From the NCBI GenBank assembly GCA_002086835.1, contig MVIG01000015.1:62001-126000 (forward strand): a stretch of 64,000 nucleotides of DNA. Direction: 5' to 3'. The notes beneath the pieces were generated by a model, which saw only the letters and a list, made by a program, of their open reading frames with translations, was not told where the DNA came from and searched no databases. This DNA comes from Mycolicibacterium porcinum. GTDB taxonomy: Bacteria > Actinomycetota > Actinomycetes > Mycobacteriales > Mycobacteriaceae. Below, piece by piece: positions 1 to 8,658 of this stretch. The position numbers and the translations under genes are program-made. Position 1 is the first letter of the stretch. Each line of letters starts with the position of its first letter.

Positions 1-78
1 GACCCGTTCCTCGGATACGGCTACCTCGAAGAACCGGCGACCGAATTCCTCGTAGGTGATGTAAGCGTGATCAGCCAT
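1..78 (-). CDS. N-terminus of a hypothetical protein (cut by window edge)
   Basis: A minus-strand frame opens with ATG at 76-78 and runs off the left edge of the window after 26 codons, beginning MADHAYITYEEFGRRFFEVA. It lies 60 nt downstream of the SnoaL-like gene on the same strand, so the two may be co-transcribed. Too little is present to assign a function. The start is supported by an uninterrupted frame to the edge and by the coding-like composition of the residues. Confidence 0.6.
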   Translation of the reverse strand, partial: MADHAYITYEEFGRRFFEVAVSEERV

Positions 79-138
79 GATCCCTCTACGGTCTCACGAC
101 GACGTGCGGGGACGGCGCAGCCGGGCCGGTTTGCCGCG

Positions 139-939
139 TCACGTCTCGTCGGCGTAGTGGCGCAACCGGGTGAGGCCGCGAGCCCCGCGGCCGAGATCGG
201 CGATCAGCACGGCCCGGTGCCCGTCGCGGTCCAGGCCGGCCACCACGCTCGACCCGGACGCGATCAGCTTGCGCCACGACGCACCCGAGGCCCGGTCCAC
301 CAACCCGGACGTGCTCAGCGGTCCGTCGTCACCGGCGCGGATGACGGTGTCGGTACCCAGCCGCCGTTGTACCGCGACCGCGTCCCCGGCGCACAGGTCG
401 TCGAGCAGCCCGGCGACCAGGCGCTTGCCGGCCCGGCCTGCGCCGCTCATTCCCTTGGCGAACCCGAGGGTGCCCGCCGGTCCCTGGTTACGCAGTAGCG
501 CGGCGGACAGCCGAAGCCCGACCGGGACCGCGCCGAGGCCGGCCCTGGCGAATTGCCCGATCATCGCGGGCAGCTCCCAGTACGCCTGCAGGGCGGCGAT
601 ACCCGCTCGGTCCGCGACGGGCGAAACGACGTAACGCAGGTACGCCGGAATCCGCATGGTGACCGACGGGCTCATGGCGACCTCGAGCTCGAGATCGCGG
701 ATCACCGTCGAGCCGCTGACGATGTCGACGTCCCGGTGGAAGGTGATGTCCCGCGGGGCGATGAACGTGTCGTAGAACCGCTCGATCTCGGCGGTGCCGT
801 GGTGTGGCCGTGAGCCCACGGGGTCCTCGACCTGTCCGCCCGCAGCGAACAACCCCACCCATCCCTGTCGGTCGTGTGCGCCCGCTGCCTGCGGTGACAA
901 CTCGACGGTGGCCAGCAGCTCGTCCCGTGTGAATGCCAT
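139..939 (-). CDS. SnoaL-like / NTF2-fold protein with C-terminal extension
   Basis: The 266-residue protein starts with an NTF2/SnoaL-like half (about residues 5-130: an early helix, a conserved W-x-x-L-F-A stretch, then ‘VEDPVGSRPHHG’). This resembles ketosteroid-isomerase-fold proteins that bind small hydrophobic ligands. The second half (about 170-266) may be a second, weaker copy of a similar fold. It is read divergently from the gene at 1030. No catalytic residue can be assigned, so the enzymatic role is open. The family placement is by pattern only. Confidence 0.65.
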   Translation of the reverse strand: MAFTRDELLATVELSPQAAGAHDRQGWVGLFAAGGQVEDPVGSRPHHGTAEIERFYDTFIAPRDITFHRDVDIVSGSTVIRDLELEVAMSPSVTMRIPAYLRYVVSPVADRAGIAALQAYWELPAMIGQFARAGLGAVPVGLRLSAALLRNQGPAGTLGFAKGMSGAGRAGKRLVAGLLDDLCAGDAVAVQRRLGTDTVIRAGDDGPLSTSGLVDRASGASWRKLIASGSSVVAGLDRDGHRAVLIADLGRGARGLTRLRHYADET

Positions 940-1029
940 ATGGATCGTTTACCATCCCGCCCCGCCGCTCGTGCGCGCACACTGGTGTTGGACACGTGGG
1001 GCCGGCCCACATCCACCGAGGAGAACGCA

Positions 1030-1416
1030 ATGAGTGGCAGTGGACCTTTCGGGTTCGACCCCGAGGATTTCGACCGCGTCGCCCGCGAAGCCGGCGAGGG
1101 ACTGCGCGATGCCCTCGACGGGTTGGGCAAATTCTTGGGCAACCCGGGTCAGGGCGCAGGCTGGGCGGGACTGCTGGATGAGGTGGCCCGGTTCTCGCGG
1201 CCGAGGACAGAGCCGGAGACCACCGGCGAAAAGGGTGACGGCGTGTGGGCGATCTACACGGTCGATGACGCCGGCGGGGCCCACATCGAGCAGGTCTATC
1301 CCAACGAGCTGGAAGCCCTGCGGGCCAATGCGAGCAACACCGATCCCGGCCGCCGGGTGCGGTTCTTGCCGTACGGCATCGCGGTCAGTGTGCTCGACGC
1401 CGATACCAGCGAGTAA
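1030..1416 (+). CDS. conserved hypothetical protein, 128 aa
   Basis: The ATG at 1030 is preceded by GAGGAGAA about 6 nt upstream, a good ribosome binding site, and is preferred over an earlier in-frame start at 940. The protein is acidic and soluble. It has an amphipathic N-terminal region (‘DPEDFDRVAREAGEGLRDAL’) followed by a compact domain (about 70-125) rich in ‘VWAIYTVDD...VRFLPYG’. No signal peptide or membrane segment is seen and I do not recognise the family. It is divergent from the SnoaL-like gene. Confidence 0.7.
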   Translation: MSGSGPFGFDPEDFDRVAREAGEGLRDALDGLGKFLGNPGQGAGWAGLLDEVARFSRPRTEPETTGEKGDGVWAIYTVDDAGGAHIEQVYPNELEALRANASNTDPGRRVRFLPYGIAVSVLDADTSE

Positions 1417-1529
1417 CAACGGGCCCAATTGCCGACTGCCCGCCGCGGTGACCGGCTAGGCTTCTGGCCCAAAGTCAACGAACTGGCCGGCCTGATTCGA
1501 CCGGCGGCCGGCAATGCTGAGGGTGGAAC

Positions 1530-1967
1530 ATGATTCGCGAACTCTTCGCCACGACGGCGGTCGCAGCGGCGGCACTGGCAACAGCGATCTCGGCCGCGCC
1601 TGGCGCCATGGCCGACGACAACAGCAACATGTACCCGGACAATCCGGGCCGCTACCCCACCGATGTCCCTGGGATGAGCTACGAGGCTTCCAACGGCGCG
1701 CCCTGCTACAGCTGGGAACGCAACGTGTTCGGCCGCGGCCCGGGCGGCACGGCCATGCAGTGCCGGTGGATTCCGAATCAGTGGCCGCCGGTGTACACGG
1801 GCTTCTGGACCTACGCCTACCCGCTGCACGGCGTGCAGGAAATCGGCTCGCCGTGCCCGGGCCCGCAGGCGGCGGCGCAGTCCCCCGACGGCCGGCCGAT
1901 GTTGTGCCTCGGGGAGCAGGGCTGGCAGCCCGGTGTGCTGACCGGCGACGGGTTCTTCCCGGTCTGA
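1530..1967 (+). CDS. small secreted protein, 145 aa
   Basis: The protein begins with a clear Sec signal peptide. MIRELF is followed by an Ala-rich hydrophobic core and a probable AMA-D cleavage site near residue 29. The mature part is Pro/Gly/Trp rich and holds four cysteines (‘APCYSWERN’, ‘MQCRW’, ‘GSPCPGP’, ‘MLCLGE’) that could form two disulfides outside the membrane. It resembles small exported proteins common in mycobacteria, but its function is unknown. GAGGGTGG ahead of the ATG is the likely ribosome binding site. Confidence 0.75.
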   Translation: MIRELFATTAVAAAALATAISAAPGAMADDNSNMYPDNPGRYPTDVPGMSYEASNGAPCYSWERNVFGRGPGGTAMQCRWIPNQWPPVYTGFWTYAYPLHGVQEIGSPCPGPQAAAQSPDGRPMLCLGEQGWQPGVLTGDGFFPV

Positions 1968-2062
1968 CCCGGTTCTGAGGCGCAGGTCACATCCCCCTGG
2001 CCATACAGCTGAACCCTCCGTGTATGGTCGTGGGGCCCGAATCCGTGCACACCAGGAGTGCC

Positions 2063-3739
2063 ATGAGCGCCGACGTGAAGTTCGACCTGTCCACAGTGTT
2101 CTCCACGGTCGCAAAGGCCGTGCCCGATCAAACCTTCCTGGTGTGGCGGGATCGCCGGTTCAGCTACGCCGAGTTCGACGCGCGCGTCGACGGTTTCGCC
2201 CACTACCTGGTGTCGGCGGGCCTCGGTGTGCACACCGAACGCGACGGGTTGGCCGGACACGAATCCGGTCAGGATCACCTGGGGATCTACCTGCGCAACG
2301 GCAACGAGTACCTCGAGTCGATGATCGGCAGCTACCGCGCCCGGGTGGCGCCGTTCAACGTCAGCTATCGCTATGTGGAGGAGGAGCTCCTCTACCTGCT
2401 CAAGGATTCGAACGCCCGGGCGGTGATCTACAACGCGGAGTTCGCGCCCCGGGTGGCCGCGATCCGTGACCAGCTGCCGAACCTGCAGGTGCTGATCCAA
2501 GTCGCCGACGAATCAGGCAACGAATTGCTGCCCGGCGCTGTCGATTACGAGACGATCCTGAACACCGCCGCCCCGGACGCCGGCATGCCGACCCCGTCTG
2601 GCGACGATCTGTACGTGCTCTACACCGGCGGCACCACCGGCATGCCCAAGGGTGTGCTGTGGCGCCAGCATGACATCTTCCTGTCCTCGATGGGCGGCCG
2701 GCCGTTCGGCACCGACACCTTCATCGCGTCGTACGAGGAACTCGCCGAGCGGGCCCGCACCGCGGGTGGCGGCTTGTCGCTGCTGATGATCCCGCCGTTC
2801 ATGCACGGCGCGGCGCAGTGGGCCGCCTACAACGCCATCACCATGGGCGGAAAGCTCGTGATCCCCGACGATGTGGTGCGGATGCGCCCCGACAATGTGC
2901 TCGCCCTCGCCGCACGCGAGCGAGTGCTGAGCATCCCCGTGGTCGGCGACGCGATCGCCCGGCCGCTGATCGACGAGATCGAGAAGGGCGACTACGACCT
3001 GTCCGGCCTGTTCACCATCAGCAACGGCGGCGCACCGCTCTCGCCGACCGTGCGGGAACGCATCCTGGCAGCCTTGCCGCACCTGATGCTGATCGACGCC
3101 GTGGGCGCGTCGGAATCCGGCGCCCAGATGAGCACCGCGTCCACCGCCGGCACCGAATCCGAGGCCGCCACCTTCAGTCCCCAGTCCGACACCGCGGTGG
3201 TTGCCGAGGACCTGTCCCGCGTACTGGGCCCCGGCGAAGGCGGCGGCTGGCTGGCGCGACGGGACCTGATTCCCCTGGGGTATCTGGGCGACGAGGCCAA
3301 GACCGCACGCACCTTCCCCACCATCGACGGGGTGCGCTGGTCGGTTCCGGGCGACCGGGCAAATGTCTTGGAAGACGGCCGGATTCAGCTGCTGGGCCGC
3401 GACTCGGTCACCATCAACTCCGGCGGTGAGAAGATCTTCGTCGAGGAGGTCGAGCGGGCCGTCGCCGCGCATCCCGCCGTCTACGACGTGGTCGTCGTCG
3501 GCCGGCCCTCGGAGCGCTGGGGCAACGAGGTCGTAGCGGTCGTGCAGTTCGCCGAAGGCGCGTCGGCCACCGACGAAGAACTCGCAACGGTGTGTGAACG
3601 GACGATCGCGCGCTACAAGATCCCGAAGGCGTTCGTCCGGTCCGAGCAGATCGTGCGCTCCCCCGCGGGCAAGGCCGATTACCGCTGGGCCAAGGCGGTG
3701 GCCACGGAGCACGCCGCAGCGGTCAGCGCTTCGTCGTAG
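2063..3739 (+). CDS. acyl-CoA synthetase, FadD19-like
   Basis: This is a class I adenylate-forming enzyme expected to activate a fatty, steroid side-chain or related carboxylic acid to its CoA thioester through an acyl-AMP. Visible motifs are the P-loop ‘YTGGTTGMPKGVLWR’, the mid-domain ‘DAVGASESG’, and ‘SINSGG’-type A8/hinge residues (‘TINSGGEKIFVEEVE’). It ends with the C-terminal Lys context ‘RSPAGKADYRWAK’, which is typical of the FadD19 group. The 558-residue length fits. ATG 2063 has AGGAG 5 nt upstream and is preferred over the GTG-type start at 2024. It is convergent with the SRPBCC gene at 3749; the substrate is not decidable. Confidence 0.88.
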   Translation: MSADVKFDLSTVFSTVAKAVPDQTFLVWRDRRFSYAEFDARVDGFAHYLVSAGLGVHTERDGLAGHESGQDHLGIYLRNGNEYLESMIGSYRARVAPFNVSYRYVEEELLYLLKDSNARAVIYNAEFAPRVAAIRDQLPNLQVLIQVADESGNELLPGAVDYETILNTAAPDAGMPTPSGDDLYVLYTGGTTGMPKGVLWRQHDIFLSSMGGRPFGTDTFIASYEELAERARTAGGGLSLLMIPPFMHGAAQWAAYNAITMGGKLVIPDDVVRMRPDNVLALAARERVLSIPVVGDAIARPLIDEIEKGDYDLSGLFTISNGGAPLSPTVRERILAALPHLMLIDAVGASESGAQMSTASTAGTESEAATFSPQSDTAVVAEDLSRVLGPGEGGGWLARRDLIPLGYLGDEAKTARTFPTIDGVRWSVPGDRANVLEDGRIQLLGRDSVTINSGGEKIFVEEVERAVAAHPAVYDVVVVGRPSERWGNEVVAVVQFAEGASATDEELATVCERTIARYKIPKAFVRSEQIVRSPAGKADYRWAKAVATEHAAAVSASS

Positions 3740-3748
3740 CCCGAAGGC

Positions 3749-4207
3749 TCAGGCTCCGAACAGTTTTCCGATCGAGGCGAGCATCGTGGTGTGGGCGGCC
3801 ACCGCCTGCCCCACGGTGATCGCCAGCAGTGGCCGCGGCGCCGCGATGGTTAGGTCCTCGGTGATCCGGGTTCCGATCTCGGTGGCCGTGAAATCCACCC
3901 GGCTGTCCAGCCGCACCTGCGGGAACTGACGCGCCTGGGCGGTCACCGCACCCACAGCGGGGACGATGAGCCGGGCCCGGTAGGTGATCGGAAGAGCGAA
4001 CGACCCCAACGGGATTCGGTCGCGCACCTGATAGTCCTGCCGGTACCCGTCCGCCAACTCCACCCGCGACGTGCTGCGGACCCACTGCACGAGGGGATGC
4101 ACCTGGGAGATGTGGTCCAGGTCGACGTAGAACGCCCGCACCCGCTCCGGTGGCGCGGGCACCTCACCGCCGACGCTGCGCCGGGCCTGCCCGATCCAGA
4201 TGCTCAC
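3749..4207 (-). CDS. SRPBCC (START-like) family protein
   Basis: The 152-residue protein looks like a polyketide-cyclase/START-type lipid- or aromatic-binding barrel. It has an N-terminal strand, a ‘VPAPPERVRAFYVDLDHISQVHPLV’-like helix-grip segment, and a long C-terminal helix (‘AITVGQAVAAHTTMLASIGKLF’). It starts at GTG 4207, four nucleotides after the P450 stop, so it is the third gene of the SDR-P450-SRPBCC operon. A role in binding the P450 substrate or product is inference from context. Confidence 0.75.
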   Translation of the reverse strand: MSIWIGQARRSVGGEVPAPPERVRAFYVDLDHISQVHPLVQWVRSTSRVELADGYRQDYQVRDRIPLGSFALPITYRARLIVPAVGAVTAQARQFPQVRLDSRVDFTATEIGTRITEDLTIAAPRPLLAITVGQAVAAHTTMLASIGKLFGA

Positions 4208-4211
4208 GTGC

Positions 4212-5396
4212 TCAGTTCACCACAAGCCGCAGTTGTTCCCAGCCCCGCACAGTCGAGGTGGGCGCGAGTTTCGCACTGTCGTAGTCGATCGCCCATTCCG
4301 GGAACCGGTTGAGCAGCTCGTCGAGCGCGACACGCCCCTCCAGCCGGGCCAGGTTGGCACCCAGGCAGTAGTGCAGCCCCTTGCCGAACGTCAGATGGCT
4401 GATGTTGTCGCGATGGATGTCGAAGGTGTCGGGGTCACGGTAACGACGCGGGTCCCGGTTGGCCGCGCCGAACAGCAGTAGCATCGCGCTGCCGGCCGGC
4501 ACCGTGGCGCCGTCGTACTCGAAATCTCTTGCCACCCAACGTGCCACGTGAGGACCGGTGGGTTCGAAGCGCAGTGTCTCGTCGACCGCGCGGGTCAGCA
4601 GCGACCGATCCTGTTCGACTTCCCGCCGCTGGTCGGGATGTTCGGCGAGCACCTTCGCCAGCCAGCCGATGAGCCGTCCGGTGGTCTCGTTGCCCGCCCC
4701 GGCCACCACCTGCGTGTAGTGCAGCACCTCCGTGCGCTCAAGCTTCCGAGTGACACCGTGCTCGTCGGTGAACTCGACGTTGAGCAGCGCCGTCATCAGG
4801 TCGTCAGCGGGATTCTTCGATCGCCATTCGACATAGTCGGCGTAGATCCGGCCGTCGGCGATGCGATCGGCCTGCACGACTTTCATCGGCGCACCGGGCT
4901 TGGTACGCAGGTTGGCGTCGTTGGCGTCCCGCACCCCGATCTGCTCGGATTCCGGTATGCCGAGCAGCATTCCGATCACCCGCATCGGCATCATCGACGC
5001 CAGTTCGGCGATGATGTCGAATCCGCCCGATCCGACCATCGGGTCCAGGCAGCGCACACAGAACTGCCGGATCTGATCCTCGATCTCGGCCATCCGCCGT
5101 GGCGTGAACACCCGCGACATCAATCCACGCAGCAGCGTGTGCATCGGCGGGTCTTCGAACATCATCACGCCGGGCGGCATGTCGAAGCCGGACTTGACCA
5201 GTTCGAGGATGTCACTTCGGCTGTTGGAGAAGGTTTCCCAGTCCGACAACGCCTTCTCGACATCGGCGTGCCGGGACAGTGCCCAGAAGTCGTAGCGCTC
5301 GTTGTGGTAGATCGGGGCCTCGTCGCGCAGCCGGGCGTACACCGGATAGGGGTCGGCCACGATGCCGACGTCGTACGGGTCGTAATAGACGGTCAT
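4212..5396 (-). CDS. cytochrome P450
   Basis: A bacterial soluble P450 monooxygenase of 394 residues. The I-helix is ‘VVAGAGNETTGRLIGW’, the ExxR motif is ‘ETLRFEP’, and the heme-thiolate loop is ‘FGKGLHYCLG’ with the ligand Cys near residue 344. The ATG at 5394-5396 overlaps the SDR stop as ATGA, so I use it rather than longer in-frame extensions reaching 5834. Electrons would come from a ferredoxin that is not encoded here. It lies between an SDR and an SRPBCC protein, so it probably hydroxylates a hydrophobic substrate whose alcohol the SDR oxidises. The CYP family was not assigned. Confidence 0.92.
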   Translation of the reverse strand: MTVYYDPYDVGIVADPYPVYARLRDEAPIYHNERYDFWALSRHADVEKALSDWETFSNSRSDILELVKSGFDMPPGVMMFEDPPMHTLLRGLMSRVFTPRRMAEIEDQIRQFCVRCLDPMVGSGGFDIIAELASMMPMRVIGMLLGIPESEQIGVRDANDANLRTKPGAPMKVVQADRIADGRIYADYVEWRSKNPADDLMTALLNVEFTDEHGVTRKLERTEVLHYTQVVAGAGNETTGRLIGWLAKVLAEHPDQRREVEQDRSLLTRAVDETLRFEPTGPHVARWVARDFEYDGATVPAGSAMLLLFGAANRDPRRYRDPDTFDIHRDNISHLTFGKGLHYCLGANLARLEGRVALDELLNRFPEWAIDYDSAKLAPTSTVRGWEQLRLVVN

Positions 5397-6229
5397 TTCA
5401 GGCAACTGCCGGCGTCGACCGGGAGGGTGACCCCGGTGATGTAACGCGCTTCCTCCGATGCCAGGAACAGGACCGCATTGCTGATGTCTTCGGGCGTGAC
5501 CCACGGGATCGGCAGCATGTGGAACGTCTGGCAGATCGGCGCGAGATCCTCCGGTCCGGGATTCTCCAGGTCGGGCCGGAACATGCGATAGGTCTTCTCG
5601 TTCATCAGCATCGGGCTGTTGACGTGGGTGGGATGCACGGAGTTCACCCGGATCGAGTGCTGGCCCAACTCGACGGCGAAGCTGCGCATCAGCCCGACGA
5701 CGCCGTGTTTGGCCGCGACGTAGTGACCGGTGAACGGGTAGGCCTTCGACCCGGCCACCGAGCTGGTCAGGACGATCGATCCGCCGCGTCCGCCGGCGAG
5801 CATATGGGGCACGCCGGCTTTCACCGTTTTCCACACCCCGCTGAGGTTGACGTCGATCATCTCCTGCCAGAGGTCCTCATCCATCCGGTCCAGCTTCACC
5901 CCGGTGGTGCCGATGCCCGCGTTGGCGGCGATGATGTCGAGCGCGCCGAGCTGCTCGACCCCGCTGTCGACTGCCGCCTTGAGCGCGTCGAAGTCGCGCA
6001 CGTCGACCTCGGCGGTGACGATACGTCGCCCGAGGTTCTTGACCAGATTCGCGGTTTCTGCGAGGTCCGCGGCGGTCGCGCCCGAGGCAGGCGACCGGTC
6101 GAAGGTCGCGCAGATGTCGACGGCGATGATGTCGGCACCCTCGCCGGCCAGCCGCACCGCGTGGCTGCGCCCCTGTCCGCGTGCCGCCCCGGTGATCAGT
6201 GCGACCTTGCCGTCGACCCGTCCTGTCAT
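5393..6229 (-). CDS. mycofactocin-coupled-type SDR oxidoreductase
   Basis: A short-chain dehydrogenase of 278 residues with nucleotide motif ‘TGAARGQGRSHAVRLA’, ‘NAGIG’, the catalytic Ser in ‘SSVAGSKAYPFTGHYVAAKHG’ and YxxxK within that segment. The ARGQGRSHA signature and the insertion after ‘AVDIC’ are typical of actinobacterial carveol-dehydrogenase-like SDRs, which hold their NAD tightly and recycle it through mycofactocin. It is first in the operon with the P450 and SRPBCC genes, and divergent from TetR-FadD across a shared palindrome. Its substrate is probably a secondary alcohol. Confidence 0.88.
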   Translation of the reverse strand: MTGRVDGKVALITGAARGQGRSHAVRLAGEGADIIAVDICATFDRSPASGATAADLAETANLVKNLGRRIVTAEVDVRDFDALKAAVDSGVEQLGALDIIAANAGIGTTGVKLDRMDEDLWQEMIDVNLSGVWKTVKAGVPHMLAGGRGGSIVLTSSVAGSKAYPFTGHYVAAKHGVVGLMRSFAVELGQHSIRVNSVHPTHVNSPMLMNEKTYRMFRPDLENPGPEDLAPICQTFHMLPIPWVTPEDISNAVLFLASEEARYITGVTLPVDAGSCLK

Positions 6230-6280
6230 TGCCCACCCTCATCGCCGGGGCCGGTGCCCATTGCGGGCACGCTGCCAACT

Positions 6281-6296
6281 TTGGGCGATCGCCCAA
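6281..6296. promoter_or_regulatory. perfect 16-bp palindrome, probable TetR operator
   Basis: TTGGGCGATCGCCCAA is an exact palindrome in the 121-bp divergent region between the SDR-P450-SRPBCC operon and the TetR-FadD operon. It lies just upstream of a TACACT -10-like box (6301-6306), where a bound repressor would cover the -35 region of the tetR promoter and also the SDR promoter region. Binding by the adjacent TetR protein is inference. Confidence 0.7.
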
Positions 6297-6300
6297 TAAC

Positions 6301-6306
6301 TACACT
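6301..6306 (+). promoter_or_regulatory. -10 box TACACT upstream of tetR
   Basis: TACACT matches the mycobacterial TANNNT -10 pattern. The next ATG begins six nucleotides downstream at 6313, which is the spacing expected for a transcript beginning exactly at that ATG (leaderless). The operator palindrome at 6281-6296 sits immediately upstream. Confidence 0.5.
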
Positions 6307-6312
6307 CGGGCC

Positions 6313-6354
6313 ATGTTTAGCAGCCGCCGCCACGCGTGGTCAAGGGTGCGATGA
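6313..6354 (+). CDS. possible 13-aa leaderless upstream ORF
   Basis: ATG at 6313 opens a 13-codon frame (MFSSRRHAWSRVR) ending with TGA at 6352-6354. The stop overlaps the tetR ATG at 6351 as ATGA. Its start coincides with the predicted transcription start, so it could be translated leaderless and couple translation to tetR. No homology is known; this rests only on spacing and overlap. Confidence 0.35.
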   Translation: MFSSRRHAWSRVR

Positions 6355-6956
6355 GCCCGCAGAGATCCCCTGGGCAGGCGGCTTCCGGCCGCGACTCGAC
6401 CACCCGGCGGGCCCTGATCCGGGCCACCGCCCAGGTGATGCTCGAGGAAGGCTATGCCGCGGCGACGTCGCGGCGGGTGGCCGCGCAGGCCGGGGTCAAG
6501 CCCGCGCTGGTGCACTACTACTTCCCCAGCATGGACGACCTGTTCGTGGCGGTACTGCAGGCCGGCGCCGAGGCGAATCTGAGTACCCAACAGGAAGCCT
6601 TCGCCGACGAGTCGCCGTTGCATGCGCTGTGGGAACTCAACAGCGCACAGGGTGCGGCGCTGTGGATGGAGTTCATGGCGCTGGCCAACCACCGCAAGGC
6701 CATCCGGAGTGAGATCGCCGGGTACGCCGACCGGTTCCGGGAGCTCGAAGAGGCCGCGATGGCCGCGGCGTTGCAGGCCCACGGCGTCGACACCGATGCC
6801 TTTCCGCCCGTGGTGATGTCGATGATCGTGGCGAGCCTTGCCCGAATTCTGGTACTCGAACAGGGCTTGGGCATCAGCCGGGGCCATGCGCAGGCGCAGG
6901 AGTTCGTGCGGCGCTACCTGGACCGGTTCGACCTTCCGCGGGGTGACCGGGAATGA
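6351..6956 (+). CDS. TetR-family transcriptional regulator
   Basis: A 201-residue repressor with an N-terminal helix-turn-helix (about residues 20-65: ‘TRRALIRATAQVMLEEGY’, then ‘SRRVAAQAGVKPALVHYYF’), followed by a helical ligand domain. ATG 6351 is chosen over GTG 6336. Its stop overlaps the next gene as ATGA, so it is co-transcribed with the acyl-CoA ligase. The palindrome at 6281-6296 is its likely operator, and the ligand is probably an acyl-CoA or steroid/terpenoid acid of the local pathway (inference). Confidence 0.88.
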   Translation: MSPQRSPGQAASGRDSTTRRALIRATAQVMLEEGYAAATSRRVAAQAGVKPALVHYYFPSMDDLFVAVLQAGAEANLSTQQEAFADESPLHALWELNSAQGAALWMEFMALANHRKAIRSEIAGYADRFRELEEAAMAAALQAHGVDTDAFPPVVMSMIVASLARILVLEQGLGISRGHAQAQEFVRRYLDRFDLPRGDRE

Positions 6957-8470
6957 GCCTGTTGCATGAACTGATCTCGGCGGCGGCCGCCGCCGCGCCC
7001 GACCGTCAGGCCGTGGTGACCGACGACGGCACCACTGCGACCTTCATCGAATTCGATCGCCAGATCCGCGGGGTCGCGGGGTGGGTGGCGGCCAGGACCG
7101 CTCCGGGCGACCGGGTGGGGGTGATCGCCGACAACAGTGCCGCCTACGCCCAGCTGTATTACGCCGTGCCGCGCAGCGGGCGCGTCCTGACACTGATCAA
7201 CCAACGGCTCGGCCCTGCCGAGCAGGCCGCCCAGCTGGGCACCGCCGCGCCCGCCCTGCTGCTCGGCGACGAGCGCTATCTGTCGGCCCTGGCCGGCACC
7301 GGAGCTCCCGTGCCGCAGGCAGTGTCGTTCGAATCCGAGCAGTGGTCGGCGGCTGCCGGTTCTGATCTCCCCCTCGACGTTGTCGCCGGCCCTGACGATC
7401 CGGCCTGGCTGCTGTTCACCAGCGGATCCACCGGTGTACCCAAAGCCGTTGTACACAGCCATCGTTCGATACTGACCGCGGTGTGGGGCTCGGTCGCCGG
7501 CCGCTCGGTGCCATCCGGCGGCGTGTACCTGCTGCCGTTCCCGATGTGCCACATCGCCGGTTACAACATGCTGGTCCAGCATGCGGTGGCCGCCACGGTG
7601 GTGCTGTGCGCGCAGTTCCGGCCGGAGTCTTTCGCGCAGCTCGTCCGCACCCACGGGGTGACCTCGTGTTCGTTGGCGCCGACGATGCTGCATTCTCTGC
7701 TTGGCTATCTGGACCGTTCCGGGACCGCCCTGCCCAGCCTCCGTGCGATCGCCTACGGATCGGCCGCGATGCCACTGGATCTGCTGCGCCGCGCGATCGA
7801 GGTGCTCGGCGTCGATTTCCACCAGGGTTACGGCATGACCGAAACCGGTGGGAACATCACCTTTCTCGGCCCGGAAGACCACCGGGTCGGAGCCGCGGGC
7901 CGCACCGATCTGCTCACCAGCGCGGGCTATCCACACCAGAATGTCGAGATCGGTATCGCCGACCCGTCCGGGGATCTGCTGCCGCCAGGCCGGGTGGGCG
8001 AGATCGTGGTGCGGGGCGCGCAGGTGACGCCGGGATACTCGCCAGCCGGTGCCGGCACCGAGAGAGGCTGGCTGCGCACCGGCGACATGGGCCGCACCGA
8101 ATCCGACGGCAGGCTGTTCGTGGTCGACCGGCTCAAGGACATCATCGTCACCGGCGGCGAGAACGTGTCCTCACGCGAAGTGGAGGATGCCTTGTCCGGC
8201 CATCCCGGCGTCGACCAGGTGGCCGTGGTGGCGGTTCCCGACGACTACTGGGGCGAGGCGGTGTGCGCCGTGATCGTCCCGGCACCGCGACGACCACCGA
8301 CGGCCGATGAGCTGATCGAGCATGTCCGGACGAAGATCGCCGGTTTCAAGCGACCTCGCGTAGTGCTGTTCACCGAGGCGCTACCGCTGACCGGCAACGG
8401 GAAGGTTGCCAAGGACCGCGTCCGCGCCTTCGCTCGCGCCGCGGTTCTCGGGGGTGCCGAGGGCGCGTAA
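6953..8470 (+). CDS. class I adenylate-forming acyl-CoA ligase (FadD-like)
   Basis: A 505-residue ANL-family enzyme with P-loop ‘LLFTSGSTGVPKAVVHSH’, A5 ‘GYGMTETGG’, A7/A8 ‘GWLRTGDMGRTESDGRLFVVDR’ (split here), ‘KDIIVTGGENVSSREVE’ and the C-terminal catalytic Lys in ‘LTGNGKVAKDR’. It should convert a carboxylic acid to its CoA ester. It is translationally coupled to the TetR gene by a 4-nt overlap. The divergent P450/SDR operon suggests one regulon that oxidises a substrate to an acid and then activates it; this pathway logic is inference. Confidence 0.88.
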   Translation: MSLLHELISAAAAAAPDRQAVVTDDGTTATFIEFDRQIRGVAGWVAARTAPGDRVGVIADNSAAYAQLYYAVPRSGRVLTLINQRLGPAEQAAQLGTAAPALLLGDERYLSALAGTGAPVPQAVSFESEQWSAAAGSDLPLDVVAGPDDPAWLLFTSGSTGVPKAVVHSHRSILTAVWGSVAGRSVPSGGVYLLPFPMCHIAGYNMLVQHAVAATVVLCAQFRPESFAQLVRTHGVTSCSLAPTMLHSLLGYLDRSGTALPSLRAIAYGSAAMPLDLLRRAIEVLGVDFHQGYGMTETGGNITFLGPEDHRVGAAGRTDLLTSAGYPHQNVEIGIADPSGDLLPPGRVGEIVVRGAQVTPGYSPAGAGTERGWLRTGDMGRTESDGRLFVVDRLKDIIVTGGENVSSREVEDALSGHPGVDQVAVVAVPDDYWGEAVCAVIVPAPRRPPTADELIEHVRTKIAGFKRPRVVLFTEALPLTGNGKVAKDRVRAFARAAVLGGAEGA

Positions 8471-8658
8471 CGCGTCTGGCTTCATCCGGCGCAGTTCTCC
8501 ACCCCAGCTCTGGATAGCGTCCGGGAAGTTGTACACGCCCATCCCTCGCGCATCGTCCCTGGGGACGGCCGTGGCCAACCCCTCGAAGGCCACGACACAG
8601 CGGACAATACGCCCGGTAGCCACGTTTTCCGGGTTTTCCGGCAAATGCCGCGGCAAAT

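Noticed and set aside
8381..8656. Minus-strand 91-codon frame overlapping the ligand-activating gene's 3' end
   Set aside because: The middle reads protein-like, but half of it overlaps coding sequence of the ligase, no ribosome site precedes it, and no family is recognised.
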